A stretch of 64,000 bases of DNA from Bin87 sp965222895 (lineage in GTDB: Bacteria > Chloroflexota > Dehalococcoidia > Lucifugimonadales > UBA3495), in the NCBI GenBank assembly GCA_965222895.1, contig CBDCVB010000001.1, forward strand, positions 682,001 to 746,000. The letters run 5' to 3'. The stretch's first letter is position 1; each line of letters starts with the position of its first letter. The notes under the pieces were generated by a model. That model had not been told where the DNA came from. It saw only the letters and a program-made list of their open reading frames with translations, and searched no databases. Shown here one piece after another: positions 35,256-44,187 of the stretch. A program made the translations under genes and the position numbers.

Positions 35256-35890
35256 TTAGCAGTTTGCATTCAACCAGCGGCCGTTCTCGTAGGAAAAAGT
35301 GTAGCGTTGGAGATTCTTTACGGGCCGTAGGTTTCCCAACACGATTTGGGCCTCAACCACAGCCTGTTGGTCGCCAACCCGGTCGACTTCCCACGTCAGC
35401 AAACCCATTCTGGAACCCGGCGCCAACGCTCTGAGTTCGTTGACGTATTTAGTGAACGCGTCCTCATCCTGGCGGCACGCGTGGGCGAAGGTGGCCAGGG
35501 CGCGTTGGTAATCCGGTGCCGGCTGCGCAGATGCTGCGATCACAAATTCTTGTAACTGTGCGATGACATCGGCGCTTATCTCGTATTTCGTCCACGAGGC
35601 GGGGTCGCGCGTAGCCACGTCGCGCATTGCAATCACGGCAGCAGAATCGCGAGTGTCCGTCGCTGCTGTCGCTTCCGGTCCCCCGACCGCAACGGGCATT
35701 AGCGTCGGTAGAGGGGTCAGGACGAGCGCTGCCGGGTCGGTCGGCGCCGGGGTTGAAATGGCAGCCGGCGTTGATACGGCAAATGCCGTCAGCATCGGCA
35801 CCGGCGTCGCGGGCGCGTGGTGTCAACTTTCCCGCACGCCAGCGCCAATATGCACGTCAAAACGGCTGCCAGCGTCAAGACAGTTCGCAC
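35256..35890 (-). CDS. Hypothetical lipoprotein, signal peptide joined by a probable frameshift
   Basis: The downstream frame encodes about 180 residues with a Thr/Pro/Ala-rich N-terminal linker. A C-terminal domain follows (HACRQDEDAFTKYVNELRALAPGSRMG, TWEVDRVGDQQAVVEAQIVLGNLRPVK, YTFSYENGRWLNANC), resembling a small NTF2-like or DUF4878-type fold. Just upstream, in the next frame, a GTG at 35888-35890 with AGGAG before it encodes a lipoprotein signal ending LALACGK. One extra base in the GGG run at 35811-35813 joins the two, giving a lipoprotein of about 211 residues. Translation without the shift would give a leaderless product. Function unknown. Confidence 0.6.
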
Positions 35891-35939
35891 CAGACTCAGC
35901 GCTCCTGCGGTGCGAACCGCTCAACACAATTTGGCAAGT

Positions 35940-36929
35940 TTAGTTGGGGAACCAGGCCACCGAAGAGATTTCGCTGAACTCCCGGTCGAGTTTGGTCCAC
36001 GATGCGCCGGCGTTGTCCGACTGGTACAGGTAGCCATACCGGCTGCCGGCCAGCAGGAAGTCCGGGTTTTGGCGCTGGGAGTTTATCACCCACATCGCCG
36101 TGTTGGGTTCGACGGGCAGATTCAGGCTTTCCCAGTTGGCGCCCGAGTCCTGCGAGCGCATGACCACGCCGGTGGAACCGGGGGTGGTGTCTCCGAAGGT
36201 CGTGTAAATGGTCTGCGGGTCGTCGGCCTTGACCTTGATACCGCGGGGGTAGCCCAGCGGGAAGTTCTGCCGCACGTCGAGATTGCGCCACGAACCGCCA
36301 TCGTCGTCGCTGAGAAACACGTCGTCGTTGACCATAACGACCACCCGATGGGGCGGGCCGGCGGTTACGGTAACGTTGTGAATGTCCATGTTGGGGATGG
36401 CATGATGATCGATGGTCTCCCAGGTGTCGCCGCCGTCGGCGCTATGCCGCAGGCCATCCACCTCAATGCCAACCCACACGCTGTTGCCGTTGGTGGGGTC
36501 GATGGCAATGCCGGTAACGCGAGGGACGCCGACCGCCGGGCACTCCGCCGCAACCTCCACCGGACGCAACTCCCAGCTTTGACCGCCGTCGCGGGTGCGG
36601 TAGATGCGGCAAGGATTCGGAGTGCCGGTGCCGGCGAATCCCACCTGTGGGTTGGACGGGTCGAACGCGATGGCCCAGACCGCGGCGCCGTTCATGGGCG
36701 TGTCGACGGAGTGCCAGGAGTCCCCGTTATCGTCGCTGCGGATGATGCCACGGTCGCAGCCGGCAAGAACCGCGCTGTCGCTGCCGGGCATCGGCGTCAA
36801 ACATCGCACCACTGCATCCGAGTGGATGCCCTGCGTGATGCCCACCCGCCGCCAGGATTGGCCGCTGTCAATGCTGCGCATTACGCCCTGTCCGGCGGTG
36901 CCAACCAAAATCGTGATTCCGTCTGCCAT
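35940..36929 (-). CDS. BNR/sialidase-like seven-blade propeller protein
   Basis: The 329-residue protein starts at the ATG 36927-36929 with GGAGG eight bases upstream. It has repeated Asp-box-like units: SIDSGQSWRRV, SDDNGDSWHSV, TRDGGQSWELR, SADGGDTWETI, SDDDGGSWRNL, SQDSGANWESL and SDNAGASWTKL. Seven S-x-D-x-G-x-x-W units indicate a seven-bladed propeller of the kind annotated as WD40/YCF48/BNR or exo-alpha-sialidase. The residues of true sialidase catalysis (Arg triad) are not evident, so it is probably a binding scaffold. No signal peptide is seen. A close paralogue is at 56740-57726. Confidence 0.85.
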   Translation of the reverse strand: MADGITILVGTAGQGVMRSIDSGQSWRRVGITQGIHSDAVVRCLTPMPGSDSAVLAGCDRGIIRSDDNGDSWHSVDTPMNGAAVWAIAFDPSNPQVGFAGTGTPNPCRIYRTRDGGQSWELRPVEVAAECPAVGVPRVTGIAIDPTNGNSVWVGIEVDGLRHSADGGDTWETIDHHAIPNMDIHNVTVTAGPPHRVVVMVNDDVFLSDDDGGSWRNLDVRQNFPLGYPRGIKVKADDPQTIYTTFGDTTPGSTGVVMRSQDSGANWESLNLPVEPNTAMWVINSQRQNPDFLLAGSRYGYLYQSDNAGASWTKLDREFSEISSVAWFPN

Positions 36930-37041
36930 GGTAACGCCTCCTTGATTGCCTGTATTAATTGCCGTCATTGCCGTCTAATCGGCTGGTGGGGGTTCGATAC
37001 AGTTGGCGACATGATACCGCCGCCGGAGTGGGAATGCTACG

Positions 37042-37650
37042 TTATGGCGCTCCCAGCATTTGCCGCACTGTGTCGGCCAGGGTTGCTGCACCGCGAGGGT
37101 CGGTGAGGCGGAGATGATGCTCAGTGATAGGCTGCCAACCGCGTTTCATCATCTCGTACACGTCGCGCCATACTTTTACGTTGTCGGTCGGGTCGGGAGG
37201 TTCCTTTCGCTGGGCCAGCCGCTCAAGGATGACTGATTCCGGCGGGTCGAGGTGAACCCGCACTGGCTCAATGCCATACTTGCCGGCTATGGACTCCAGA
37301 GGCTGGCGTATCCAATCTCTGAGTCCCGATGAATCGAATATCACAACCCAGTCCTGTTCCAGCAGTTGCTCAGTACGTAAGTTCATCGCCGTGAACAAGC
37401 GCTTGTTTTCTGCGCCATCGTACTGAGCAACGCCGCTGACGATTGCTTTGCGGAAGCGGTCGCTGTTAAGTGTTACCGCGTCGGTCAGTCCTGCTACCAG
37501 TTCGCCGAAGTATGATTTCCCACTGCCAGGCAGTCCATGGAGTACAACCAGGCCGGGGCCGGTTGGAACGCCGGTGGGCTGGGACATTGGCCCAATGATG
37601 GCGAGGTCGTGTTCGAGGGCTGGGCCGATGGCGATTGTGTTGCTTGCCAT
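37042..37650 (-). CDS. P-loop kinase-like AAA_33 protein
   Basis: The protein has Walker A GLPGSGKSYFGELV, followed by TLNSDRFRKAIVSG, a conserved loop of the predicted-kinase (AAA_33/zeta-toxin-like) family, VVIFDSSGLRDWIRQPL as the Walker B strand, and VHLDPPESVILERLAQRKEPPD as the lid. Such proteins phosphorylate small molecules or RNA ends; the substrate is unknown. I use the ATG at 37648-37650 because GAGGA precedes it; an ATG 21 bases earlier has no ribosome site. It is flanked by the propeller gene and an MFS gene on the same strand. No partner antitoxin is seen. Confidence 0.75.
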   Translation of the reverse strand: MASNTIAIGPALEHDLAIIGPMSQPTGVPTGPGLVVLHGLPGSGKSYFGELVAGLTDAVTLNSDRFRKAIVSGVAQYDGAENKRLFTAMNLRTEQLLEQDWVVIFDSSGLRDWIRQPLESIAGKYGIEPVRVHLDPPESVILERLAQRKEPPDPTDNVKVWRDVYEMMKRGWQPITEHHLRLTDPRGAATLADTVRQMLGAP

Positions 37651-37721
37651 GTGTTCCTCGTGGACTGTCATCAGCTAAAGCGCTGAGACAATCTTAACGG
37701 GCAGTCCGAGCCGTTGGAACA

Positions 37722-37758
37722 CGGCGTCGGCTCCGGTGCATTACCGGAACCGACGCCG
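37722..37758. terminator. Long GC-rich hairpin after the MFS gene
   Basis: CGGCGTCGG-C-TCCGGT pairs with ACCGGA-A-CCGACGCCG (15 of 16 positions) around the loop GCATT. It lies between the MFS stop (37781) and the kinase-like gene. There is a run of five A on its right side but no proper T-tract on the minus strand after it, so it may stabilise mRNA ends or insulate the two genes. Confidence 0.5.
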
Positions 37759-37780
37759 CAAAAAGTACCGATGCAGCGGG

Positions 37781-39322
37781 TTAGCTGCCGTCGCCGGCGC
37801 CAGCTGGGGCTGGCGCCGGGCCGCCGGTCGCCGGAGCCGCAGTCGGGGCCGAGTCTGCCGGCGCGGGAGCATCGGTGCGGAATTCCGCCGGCAGTTCGTC
37901 CTCCCAGTCGGGTAGCTGGTGCCGGTGGGTAGTGGGCAGCAGCAAAATGGCAATTACGCCACCCAGACTCATGACAAAGGACAGCAAGATAGTCCAGCAA
38001 TAGGGATTGTTGAAAATAACCGGGAACCCCAGTTCGGTGACACCGATGTACAGCCCGCTGCCCAACAGCGCCCCGCTGGCCATACCCGCGCCGGCCCCCA
38101 TCATTTGGAAGCCGTAGGCGCTGCCGATGGGAGCTCTGCCGTAGTACTGGCGGTTGATGATGGGGAAAGCGGACATCTCGCCGCCGAAGCCAATGCCGAA
38201 CAATACGGCGAATAGGTAGAATATCCAAAGTTCGTTGGCGAACAGAAGGATTAGCACAGGCACGAACTGGAGGGTGAAGCAGGCGGCCATCACCCATTTG
38301 CTGCCGAACAGGTCGGCGGCGATGGGAGCAGCAAATCGGGTTATGGTGCTGGTCAGGTGCATGGTGCCCGCGATGGTGATGCCGACGGCCGAGGCCCCGA
38401 CCAGGGCTTTGTCCACCCCTTGGTATCCACCCTCCGGGCGCAATAGGTCCACCACCATAACCTGAAGGAACATGATAATGATGGCATGGCCGGCGCATCC
38501 CCAATAGTGGATGCCGACCAGATTCCAGAAAGTGGAAGTTTTGCTCGCCTGGCGCAGGAATACCCGTGCGCGCTCTTTGGCGACCCTTCCCGTTGTGGGA
38601 GGGGCGCGTAGCGACTCGTTGGGGTCGGCGCCCAATTGCCGCATCCCCACGTCTTCCGGGGAGTTGTGGAACAGGCGGGTGAGCAGCAAAAGAATGATGC
38701 CGCCGACTATGCCGGCAATCCAGAACGCCATCCTGATCCCAATGCTGTCGGCTTTGAAAAATGGGAAAGCTTCGGCCCATTCCTGCCCTTGTCCCAAGGA
38801 GAAGTAGGCTACCAAACCCAACATGATGGCCGGCACAATCACCGGCCCAACTCCCTGGGACGACTGGAGCAACCCCATGCCCAATCCCAGGTGGCGGCGG
38901 AACCAGGATGTTACAGAAACGGTGAGGGGCACCTGGAATATTCCCATGGACGCACTGAGCATTACGCCGAAGAACAGGTAGAGATGCCAGAGCTCGGTCA
39001 TGAATCCCGCGAGGATCATGCTGACGATGTACAGAGACGAGCCCAACGTCAGGGTAAAACGGGCTCCGTAGCGGTCGCCAAGCCATCCGGACAGCGGGCC
39101 GAACATGCCCGACACCACCCATTGCAGGGAGAATGCGAACAGGATAAGACCCTGACTCCAGCCGAAAACCTCGGCGATAATGGGAACCAGCGCTGGGAAA
39201 GACATACGGAACGACGATGATACCAGTCGCATGATGGCGGTGATTAACACAATCACCCAAGCGTAGTGGATACGGTACCCGGCGAGCGCGAACTCCGCGG
39301 GGCTCAGATTAAAGGCGGCCAT
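37781..39322 (-). CDS. MFS transporter with a long Ala/Pro-rich C-terminal tail
   Basis: The 513-residue carrier has 12 predicted helices. It starts YRIHYAWVIVLITAIMRLVSSSFR, with the loop motif GPLSGWLGDRYGARFTL after helix 2, and FAAPIAADLFGSKWVM as the matching motif of the second half. The group is that of the YhhS/oxalate-formate-like permeases often found in Chloroflexota. The last 40 residues are cytoplasmic and low complexity (PAPADSAPTAAPATGG). The start ATG has GAGAGGACC upstream. It is divergent from the copper ATPase gene with a 138-base shared promoter region, but no metal operator is recognised there. Confidence 0.88.
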   Translation of the reverse strand: MAAFNLSPAEFALAGYRIHYAWVIVLITAIMRLVSSSFRMSFPALVPIIAEVFGWSQGLILFAFSLQWVVSGMFGPLSGWLGDRYGARFTLTLGSSLYIVSMILAGFMTELWHLYLFFGVMLSASMGIFQVPLTVSVTSWFRRHLGLGMGLLQSSQGVGPVIVPAIMLGLVAYFSLGQGQEWAEAFPFFKADSIGIRMAFWIAGIVGGIILLLLTRLFHNSPEDVGMRQLGADPNESLRAPPTTGRVAKERARVFLRQASKTSTFWNLVGIHYWGCAGHAIIIMFLQVMVVDLLRPEGGYQGVDKALVGASAVGITIAGTMHLTSTITRFAAPIAADLFGSKWVMAACFTLQFVPVLILLFANELWIFYLFAVLFGIGFGGEMSAFPIINRQYYGRAPIGSAYGFQMMGAGAGMASGALLGSGLYIGVTELGFPVIFNNPYCWTILLSFVMSLGGVIAILLLPTTHRHQLPDWEDELPAEFRTDAPAPADSAPTAAPATGGPAPAPAGAGDGS

Positions 39323-39460
39323 GGTCCTCTCCTCGATTGGCGGCAGTATGCTACCGGAATCAATAACCTGTCAAGGAAATGCACGGCTTACTATCACCCA
39401 ATGATATAATCTGAAACCAATCCGTTGCGAACCCCGCACGCCCGCCAGCAACCGGCAACA

Positions 39461-42010
39461 ATGACCCAACCGCGCTCCGAAACTCTGATAATCCCCGTTG
39501 CAGGTATGACGTGCGCCGCCTGTGTCCACCATGTGGGCGAAGCGCTGCGGACGGTGCCCGGCGTGGGAGAGGTTAGTGTGAATCTGGCCACGTCACGGGC
39601 GACGGTTAGCTTGGATGCCGCCACCGCTGCCCCACGCATCGAATTGCTGGCCGACGCGGTGTTGGCCGCTGGCTATTCGGTGCCCGCCGAGCGCAACGTG
39701 TACCCGGTGGCCGGCATGACCTGTGCCGCCTGCGTCCATCACGTGGGCGAGGCGTTGCGGACGGTGCCCGGCGTGTCCAGCGTATCGGTAAACTTGGCCA
39801 CCGCCACCGCCGCTGTCGAGCATCTGCCCGCCGCGGTCGAGCCGGCGGCCCTGGCCCGGGCCGTCGCCGCTGCCGGGTATCAGTTAGACACTACCGCCAC
39901 CGGCACGCAGCGAGGCGATGCGCGGAGCGAGGAAGAACGCGCGATGCGACGGCGGTTGACGGTGGCGGCATTGGGCGCCGCCGCGCTGTTGCTGGGCAGT
40001 TTCCCGCTGCTACCGTGGGTAGACTGGCTGCTGTCGTTCTGGTGGTATCCCCCGGCGCTGTGGGCGGTGGCGACACCAATCCAGTTATGGGCGGGCTGGC
40101 CGTTCTATGTTGCCGGTTGGGCCGGTATGCGTCGCCTGCAACCCAATATGCACACTCTGATCGCTCTGGGCACGTCGGTAGCCTACGGTTACAGCGCAGT
40201 GGCGGTGGTATTCATGCTGGCGGCGCCGTCTGCGTTGGCCTTTATCGGAGGACAACAACTGCACTTCGACATGGCGGCAATCATCGTGGCGCTGATACTG
40301 CTGGGGCGATGGCTGGAAGCGCGGGCGTTGTCGCGCACGTCCGACGCCATCGGCCGGCTGGTGGATTTGAGGCCGCAGACGGCTCACCTGATTACTGCCG
40401 ACGGCGAAAACAGCGACGTTCCCGTCGAGCGGGATGTTCCGGTAGAGCAGGTGGCAGTCGGGGACATTCTCGCGGTGCGTCCTGGCGAGCGAATCCCGGT
40501 CGATGGCGAGATTGCGACCGGCGCATCGTCCATAGACCAATCGGCGTTAACCGGCGAAAGTATGCCGGCAGACAAATCGGTCGGCGACCCGGTATTCGCC
40601 GGCACGCTCAACAATACGGGCGCGTTTACCATGCGAGCCGCCCGCGTCGGTGCGGACACGACGCTGGCCCAGGTCATCCGCCTGGTTGAGGAAGCGCAGG
40701 GTTCCGCCGCGCCGGTGCAGCGGTTGGCCGACCGCGTTGCCGCCTGGTTTGTGCCGGCCGTGGGCGGTGTGGCAATTGCCGCCGCCATTAGCTGGCTGTT
40801 CCTGGGGCCGGAGCCGTCATTCCAGTACGCCATCCTGACGCTGGTGGCTGTGCTCATCATTGCCTGCCCGTGCGCCCTGGGGTTGGCAACGCCGACGGCA
40901 ATCATCGTGGGAGTAGGCCGGGGAGCAGAACGCGGTATCCTGATTCGCAGCGCCGCCGCTTTGGAACGGGCCCACGCCGTTGGTGTGGTGGCCGTGGACA
41001 AAACCGGAACGCTGACCCACGGCAACCCGAAAGTTACCGATGTGGTGGCCGCGGATGGAGTCTCCGCCAGCGATGTGCTCCGCTACGCCGCTTCCGCCGA
41101 GCAACTGTCCGAGCATCCGGCCGGCAGAGCCGTCGTGTGCCGGGGGCTGGCAGACGGGATGACGCCGGCGGCAGTGTCGGACTTCGCGGCTCACCGGGGG
41201 GCCGGCGTAACCGCCACCGTCGCCGGCGGCATCGCCGGCAGCGTTGATGTCAGCAAGGTTGCCGTCGGAAATGCTGCCCTGCTCGCCGACGTGGGCGCCG
41301 CGATTCCGGCGGCGCTGTCCGATGCCGCCGACGGGTTGGCTGCGCAGGGTCGCACGCCGATGTTCGTGTCCAAAGACGGCAACCCGCTGGGCGTGATTGC
41401 CGTGGCAGATGGCATCAAGTCGAACGCGGGGGAAGCGGTGGCGACGCTGCGGGCACTCGGGGTGCGCACCATAATGCTGACCGGCGACCGGCCCGAGGTG
41501 GCGGCGTCCGTGGCGGCGGCTTGCGGCATCTCCGAGTATCGCGCCGGTATGCTGCCCGCCGACAAGGCCGCAGTAATCGGCCAACTGCGCGCCGAGGGCA
41601 ACGTCGTTGCGATGGTTGGCGACGGGATCAACGATGCGCCAGCGTTGGCATCAGCGGACGTTGGCATCGCCATGGGCGGCGGCGCCGACATTGCGCGCGA
41701 GTCGGCGGACATTACGCTGATGCGGGACGACCTGATGGCGGTTGCCACGGCGCTGCGGTTGTCCAAAGCCACCATGCGAACCATCCGGCAGAATCTCTTC
41801 TGGGCGTTCATCTACAACGCGCTGCTGATCCCGGTAGCGGCCGGAGCGCTGTATCCGGTATTCGCTGCGTTGGGAGGGGTGCCCGACAGCCTGACATTCT
41901 TCTTCGGCGACGCCGGTTTCCTGAACCCGATCCTGGCTGCGCTGGCGATGGCGTTCAGCTCGGTAAGCGTGGTCAGCAACTCGCTGCGACTGCGAGCGGC
42001 GCGGGTGTGA
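39461..42010 (+). CDS. copA: Copper-translocating P-type ATPase with two N-terminal metal-binding domains
   Basis: This P1B ATPase exports Cu(I), and possibly Ag, from the cytoplasm. The 849-residue protein has two heavy-metal-associated domains, each with GMTCAACVHHVGEALRTVPGV. These are nearly identical at the DNA level, showing a recent duplication. They are followed by eight membrane helices, the actuator motif TGES, the ion-path motif CPCAL in helix 6, phosphorylation site DKTGT, an SEHP-type nucleotide motif and the hinge GDGINDAPALA. I use the ATG at 39461, although no clear ribosome site precedes it and a TTG at 39425 is possible. No CueR or CsoR gene is adjacent; a YHS protein lies 2 kb downstream. 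Confidence 0.95.
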   Translation: MTQPRSETLIIPVAGMTCAACVHHVGEALRTVPGVGEVSVNLATSRATVSLDAATAAPRIELLADAVLAAGYSVPAERNVYPVAGMTCAACVHHVGEALRTVPGVSSVSVNLATATAAVEHLPAAVEPAALARAVAAAGYQLDTTATGTQRGDARSEEERAMRRRLTVAALGAAALLLGSFPLLPWVDWLLSFWWYPPALWAVATPIQLWAGWPFYVAGWAGMRRLQPNMHTLIALGTSVAYGYSAVAVVFMLAAPSALAFIGGQQLHFDMAAIIVALILLGRWLEARALSRTSDAIGRLVDLRPQTAHLITADGENSDVPVERDVPVEQVAVGDILAVRPGERIPVDGEIATGASSIDQSALTGESMPADKSVGDPVFAGTLNNTGAFTMRAARVGADTTLAQVIRLVEEAQGSAAPVQRLADRVAAWFVPAVGGVAIAAAISWLFLGPEPSFQYAILTLVAVLIIACPCALGLATPTAIIVGVGRGAERGILIRSAAALERAHAVGVVAVDKTGTLTHGNPKVTDVVAADGVSASDVLRYAASAEQLSEHPAGRAVVCRGLADGMTPAAVSDFAAHRGAGVTATVAGGIAGSVDVSKVAVGNAALLADVGAAIPAALSDAADGLAAQGRTPMFVSKDGNPLGVIAVADGIKSNAGEAVATLRALGVRTIMLTGDRPEVAASVAAACGISEYRAGMLPADKAAVIGQLRAEGNVVAMVGDGINDAPALASADVGIAMGGGADIARESADITLMRDDLMAVATALRLSKATMRTIRQNLFWAFIYNALLIPVAAGALYPVFAALGGVPDSLTFFFGDAGFLNPILAALAMAFSSVSVVSNSLRLRAARV

Positions 42011-42088
42011 TGTACGTCGATGGTTTCCCGCATGATAGAATAGCGACACTTAACCGAACGGTATTGAGCGCCGCCGAGGTTCGCGCTA

Positions 42089-42199
42089 ATGACAGAGTTG
42101 TGGTTGATTCCAATGATTTTTACCGTGGGGGTTCCAATCATGGCTGCGATCATGGCTGCGGTCATGTTCTTGTTTTGGATGATAATCTTTCGGCGATGA
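42089..42199 (+). CDS. Small membrane peptide (36 residues)
   Basis: From the ATG at 42089 a frame of 36 codons encodes MTELWLIPMIFTVGVP followed by a hydrophobic stretch of Met, Ala, Val, Phe and Ile ending FWMIIFRR. It is a single transmembrane helix with a positively charged cytoplasmic end. It lies between copA and the coiled-coil gene on the same strand, with CCGAGG about 11 bases upstream. Its composition is Met-rich and unlike noncoding sequence, but there is no known family. It may be a partner of the next gene, whose N-terminus is also a single helix. Confidence 0.4.
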   Translation: MTELWLIPMIFTVGVPIMAAIMAAVMFLFWMIIFRR

Positions 42200-42238
42200 T
42201 ATCTTCTGATGCAGCCCTGAGTATAGAGAAAGCGTAAT

Positions 42239-42847
42239 ATGCCTGAGCTGAATCTCATGCCGCTGCTTACAGCCGTAATCGGCTTTTACGCGGTGCTGTT
42301 CGTGGCGATAACAGGAATACTGGTGCGACTGGCTTACGTGCCCAGCCGTGGGGAGGTTCGTGAACTCCAAGTTGACCTTCGCCAGGAAATTGAGGCTCTC
42401 CGTACCGAACTACACGAGGACATGGGTGAACTGCGCACCGAATTCAAGCAGGATATGACCGAACTGCGCGAGGACATGGGTACACTGCGGACCGAAATCA
42501 AGCGGGAGATGGTCGAACTGCGCACCGAACTCAGGCAGGACGTGACCGAACTGCGCGAGGACATGGATGCACTGCGCACTGAACTCAAGCAGGATATGAC
42601 CGTACTGCGGACCGAAATCAAGCAGGAGATGGTCGAACTGCGCACCGAACTCAGGCAGGATATGACTGAACTGCGTACCGATTTCAAGCAGGAAATGGCC
42701 CAAACGAGGCAAGAACTCCTGCAAGAATTCCGCCGCAGCCACGATCAGCTTTTGCTGGCCTTGGCCAACCACACCCATACCGACAACGGCCAGGCTATGT
42801 TCACCGTCCCACCGGAGTTGGCCCCGGCGGCAGATGACGGAGACTAG
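42239..42847 (+). CDS. Membrane-anchored hendecad-repeat coiled-coil protein
   Basis: The 202-residue protein has one N-terminal helix (LLTAVIGFYAVLFVAITGILVRLAYV). A rod follows, built of 11-residue units of the type LRTELRQDMTE, running from about residue 44 to residue 155. The units are nearly identical at the DNA level (33-bp repeats), so copy number may vary by recombination. Hendecads form right-handed or straight coiled coils, as in apolipoprotein-like and tetrabrachion-type proteins. The tail (QAMFTVPPELAPAADDGD) is acidic. The protein is probably an oligomeric, membrane-tethered rod on the cytoplasmic side; function unknown. Confidence 0.75.
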   Translation: MPELNLMPLLTAVIGFYAVLFVAITGILVRLAYVPSRGEVRELQVDLRQEIEALRTELHEDMGELRTEFKQDMTELREDMGTLRTEIKREMVELRTELRQDVTELREDMDALRTELKQDMTVLRTEIKQEMVELRTELRQDMTELRTDFKQEMAQTRQELLQEFRRSHDQLLLALANHTHTDNGQAMFTVPPELAPAADDGD

Positions 42848-42853
42848 AGCCGG

Positions 42854-43894
42854 TTGACAATTGGCAAACCAGCCCGTCGCTCCTGTGGAAGGCCGACAGC
42901 CAACCGCCGCGCGACGGCAAAGAACGCCGCAATCACAGGAGCCGTGCTGCTTGCTATGTTGCTGGCGCTGGCTTGCGGCGAGGGGGAGCCAACGGTCACT
43001 GCTGCCCTTACCCCGGTTCCGACTCACACCGCTCTACCTGCTGCAACTCCGGATATAGTGGCAACGGTGGATGCCAGGGTGCGTCATATTCTGGCCGAGG
43101 TGCCTACGACCACGCCGCAGCCCACGCCGACGCCACCACCCACGGCAACACTACAACCGCTGCCGACGCCGTTGCCTACGGCTACTCCGCCACCGCAACC
43201 TACGCCACAGCCCACACCGACGCCGCAGCCTACGGCCGCTTTCCAACCGACGACTACTCCCGAACCGACGCTGGCGGAGGTCATTGAACAAGCGGCGCAA
43301 TCGGTGGTGCGCATCATTTATTTTCAACGGTCGATTGCTTCGGGGTTTATCTACAAGACCGCAGGAAAAACGCGGGTTAGCATCATCACCAATGCCCATG
43401 TAATGGACGGACGAGACCACACCAAAATGCGAGCAGTCATGCCGGATGGTCAATCGTTAGAGGTGGTTGCAGTCCGCGGGGGCAACCCAGCTATCGATGA
43501 TATTGCGGTGATAGAAGTACGGCACCCGGAGGTTGAGTCCGTATCGGTTGCGGAATTTGCGGAAGAAGCAAGTGTCCGGGCAGGTGATACCGTAGTAGTG
43601 TTGGGGTTCCCCTTGGCCGGCGTATTGGGATCGGAATTGTCGATTACGTCGGGCATTATATCGGCGCAACAGGAATGTCCCTGGTTGAGCGATGAGGATG
43701 ATAATGACGATGATGTACCATGCGTTCGGACGGACGCCGCCATTAATCCCGGAAACAGCGGCGGTCCGCTCATCAATAGCAAAGGTGAAGTAGTCGGCAT
43801 TAACACTGCTATTTATAGGAATACCGAGGGCATCGGATATGCCATCGCGTCGACATTCATCGAGCAGTGGCTGTCCGACCGGTTAATTGATTAG
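42854..43894 (+). CDS. HtrA/DegP-like trypsin-family lipoprotein
   Basis: This is a serine protease of the S1C type. After a basic N-terminus, the hydrophobic signal ends in the lipobox LALAC, so the mature protein is probably lipid-anchored outside the membrane. A Pro/Thr-rich linker of about 85 residues (TPQPTPTPPPTAT-type repeats) leads to the protease domain. That domain has TNAHVMDG (His), DDIAVIEV (Asp) and GNSGGPLINSKGEVVGIN (Ser). An acidic insertion, DEDDNDDD, precedes the Ser loop and may bind metal. No PDZ domain follows, so it is the protease core only. The start is TTG at 42854; no upstream ATG fits. Confidence 0.85.
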   Translation: MTIGKPARRSCGRPTANRRATAKNAAITGAVLLAMLLALACGEGEPTVTAALTPVPTHTALPAATPDIVATVDARVRHILAEVPTTTPQPTPTPPPTATLQPLPTPLPTATPPPQPTPQPTPTPQPTAAFQPTTTPEPTLAEVIEQAAQSVVRIIYFQRSIASGFIYKTAGKTRVSIITNAHVMDGRDHTKMRAVMPDGQSLEVVAVRGGNPAIDDIAVIEVRHPEVESVSVAEFAEEASVRAGDTVVVLGFPLAGVLGSELSITSGIISAQQECPWLSDEDDNDDDVPCVRTDAAINPGNSGGPLINSKGEVVGINTAIYRNTEGIGYAIASTFIEQWLSDRLID

Positions 43895-43919
43895 CGCGGC
43901 GCTTCGCCGCAACGGTGAG

Positions 43920-44156
43920 ATGATGGCAACGGCAATCGATCCCATCTGCCTGATGCAGGTGGATACCGACAACCCCAACGGCGGCGCCAGCGAACACGCC
44001 GGCGAAACGTACTATTTCTGCGCCCCCGGCTGCCGGATCGCCTTCGAGCGGGACCCGGAGGGGTGGGCATCCGGACGCAACAAGCCAATCTCTATGGATG
44101 CGCCCCAATCCCAGCCGTTGACTATCGTTCGCCGCCTCTTTCGCCGCGATAAGTAA
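43920..44156 (+). CDS. YHS-domain protein
   Basis: The 78-residue protein holds one YHS domain: DPICLMQVD (Cys with Met), then GETYYFCAPGCRIAFERDPEGW with the paired Cys. The motif binds a metal ion and is found in heavy-metal ATPases, so a copper role beside copA (2 kb upstream, same strand) is plausible. The start could be either of two adjacent ATG codons at 43920 or 43923, with GGTGAG close upstream. A basic tail (RRLFRRDK) ends the protein. Confidence 0.85.
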   Translation: MMATAIDPICLMQVDTDNPNGGASEHAGETYYFCAPGCRIAFERDPEGWASGRNKPISMDAPQSQPLTIVRRLFRRDK

Positions 44157-44177
44157 CGCCAGGCAGTCAGCCTGGCG
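44157..44177. terminator. Hairpin between convergent YHS and secA genes
   Basis: CGCCAGGC and GCCTGGCG pair perfectly around AGTCA in the 31-base gap between the two stop codons. Without a T-tract it may act as a bidirectional terminator or transcript-end stabiliser. Confidence 0.5.
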
Positions 44178-44187
44178 CACACGGAAT

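Noticed and set aside
37671..39260. A 529-codon minus-strand frame overlapping the MFS gene
   Set aside because: It is an out-of-frame reading of the transporter; the hydrophobic helices and motifs are only in the other frame.
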